From the NCBI GenBank assembly GCA_012032215.1, contig JAAURO010000076.1, positions 1 to 7,311 of the forward strand: a stretch of DNA of 7,311 nucleotides, read 5' to 3'. Made by a program: the position numbers and the translations under genes. Positions 6,568 through 7,311 of the stretch are shown here, piece by piece. Each line of letters starts with the position of its first letter. Position 1 is the first letter of the stretch. The DNA comes from Limnobacter sp. (GTDB taxonomy: Bacteria; Pseudomonadota; Gammaproteobacteria; Burkholderiales; Burkholderiaceae_B). Below the pieces are notes generated by a model. The model was not told where the DNA came from and ran no database searches. It worked only from the letters and a program-made list of their open reading frames with translations.

Positions 6568-7311
6568 TTACACCACGATGTTGACGAGTTTGCCGGGCAC
6601 CACGATTACTTTTTTGGCGGGCTGAGCGTTCATGAATTTTGCACGGTTTCATCGGCCAGTGCCAGGGCCTGTATGCTTTCGCGGCTCGCATCGGCGGCTA
6701 TTTCTATTTTGCTGCGCAGTTTGCCATTCACTTGCACCACAAGCACCAGTTCGCTGCGCACCAGGGCGCTGGGGTCTACTTCTGGCCAAGGGGCGTCGAG
6801 CAGGCTACCGTGGGCAGATTCGAGGCCGCAATGTTGCCACAGGCGGGTGGTGATGTGCGGCACGATGGGGTAGAGCACGCGTAGCAGGATGGACAGGCCT
6901 TCGGTAAACACGGCATGGGCTGGTGGGGTTTCTGCGCGGGTGCTTTCAAGCAGGTTGAGTATTTTCATGCCGGCTGAAACCACGGTGTTGTACTGGGCGC
7001 GGTCGTAATCGAAATTGGCCTGTTGCAGTACTTCGTGCACTTCGCGGCGCACTGCTTGCAGGGCTTTGGGCAGTTCGGTGTGTTGGGCTTGCCCGGGTTG
7101 CTGGTTTTGCGTCTGGAGCATTTGCGCTTGGCTTTGGCCCAGCAGGTAAAGCCTGCGCAAAAAGCGGTGCGCACCGTCTACGCCAGCGCCACTCCATTCG
7201 AGGGTTTGTTCGGGTGGGGCGGCAAACATGGTGAAAAGCCGGGCGGTGTCTGCGCCGTATTGGTCGAGTAAGGGGCTTGGGGTCGATGCCGTTGTTTTGG
7301 ATTTCGACATT
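6568..7311 (-). CDS. leuS: Leucyl-tRNA synthetase, C-terminal part; 5' end outside the window, frame broken three times
   Basis: LeuS attaches leucine to tRNA-Leu. This is the C-terminal quarter. It opens at MSKS of the KMSKS ATP-binding loop, whose first Lys lies beyond the window edge. DQYGADTARLFTMFAAPPEQ, TLEWSGAGVDGAHRFLRRLY and the anticodon-binding helical domain (LYPIVPHITTRLWQHCGLE) follow. Next come the PWPEVDPSALV and VLVVQVNGKLRSKIEI segments of the C-terminal domain. Near the start, one missing A (7295-7298) and one extra C (7272-7275) together turn the expected NNGIDPK into TTASTPS without stopping translation. Near the end, one A is missing at 6637-6640, causing a stop at 6630. 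Restoring it adds KFMNAQPAKKVIVVPGKLVN then IVV and a stop at 6570-6568, the standard LeuS C-terminus. It heads the gene cluster within this window. Confidence 0.93.

Noticed and set aside
1..7311. CRISPR array, tRNA, rRNA, riboswitch or a novel defence or biosynthetic system
   Set aside because: No direct-repeat series, RNA-gene signature or unexplained multi-gene cluster was seen on either strand. The native part is ordinary housekeeping gene content.

Overview
This window reads as a housekeeping stretch of a betaproteobacterial (Burkholderiales-like) chromosome with a foreign-looking piece at its left end. From about position 350 to 7311 all recognisable genes are on the minus strand. In transcription order they are leuS (3' part) - lptE - holA - proA - a hemJ-type oxidase gene - an rlmL-type 23S rRNA methyltransferase gene - an unrecognised helical-protein gene. 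Linkage of leuS, lptE, holA and proA is typical of Burkholderiales. The GC content of this part is moderate (about 50% by hand count over 361-660). The genus cannot be fixed from this; something Limnobacter-like is a guess.

Layout: 1-~185 is a GC-rich plus-strand fragment resembling the C-terminal part of a secreted prolyl-oligopeptidase-like hydrolase. ~186-350 is a minus-strand fragment of a P2A-type cation-transporting ATPase, starting at its M6 segment. Both are cut mid-gene, and 1-300 is about 69% GC, so this end looks like a chimeric join rather than native sequence. ~350-1579 is the unrecognised gene, cut at its 3' end by the join. 1580-1700 is intergenic and holds a terminator-like hairpin. 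1701-2945 is rlmL-like, 3033-3460 hemJ, 3518-4789 proA, 4807-5907 holA, 5926-6534 lptE, and 6568-7311 leuS.

The dominant peculiarity is about ten one-base reading-frame breaks, most of them at homopolymer runs. They split leuS, proA, hemJ, rlmL, the unrecognised gene and the ATPase fragment into shorter ORFs. In nearly every case undoing a single base change restores a protein of normal family length and sequence: ProA 423 aa, HemJ 142 aa, RlmL-like 414 aa. This is best read as uncorrected sequencing error, not as a set of pseudogenes. The broken genes are therefore annotated below as single genes.

Together the genes serve core functions: leucyl-tRNA charging, LPS export to the outer membrane, the replication clamp loader, proline synthesis, heme synthesis and 23S rRNA modification. 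Gaps of 17-87 bases on one strand suggest co-transcription from leuS to rlmL. I found no CRISPR array, tRNA, rRNA, insertion sequence, defence system or other undescribed system.
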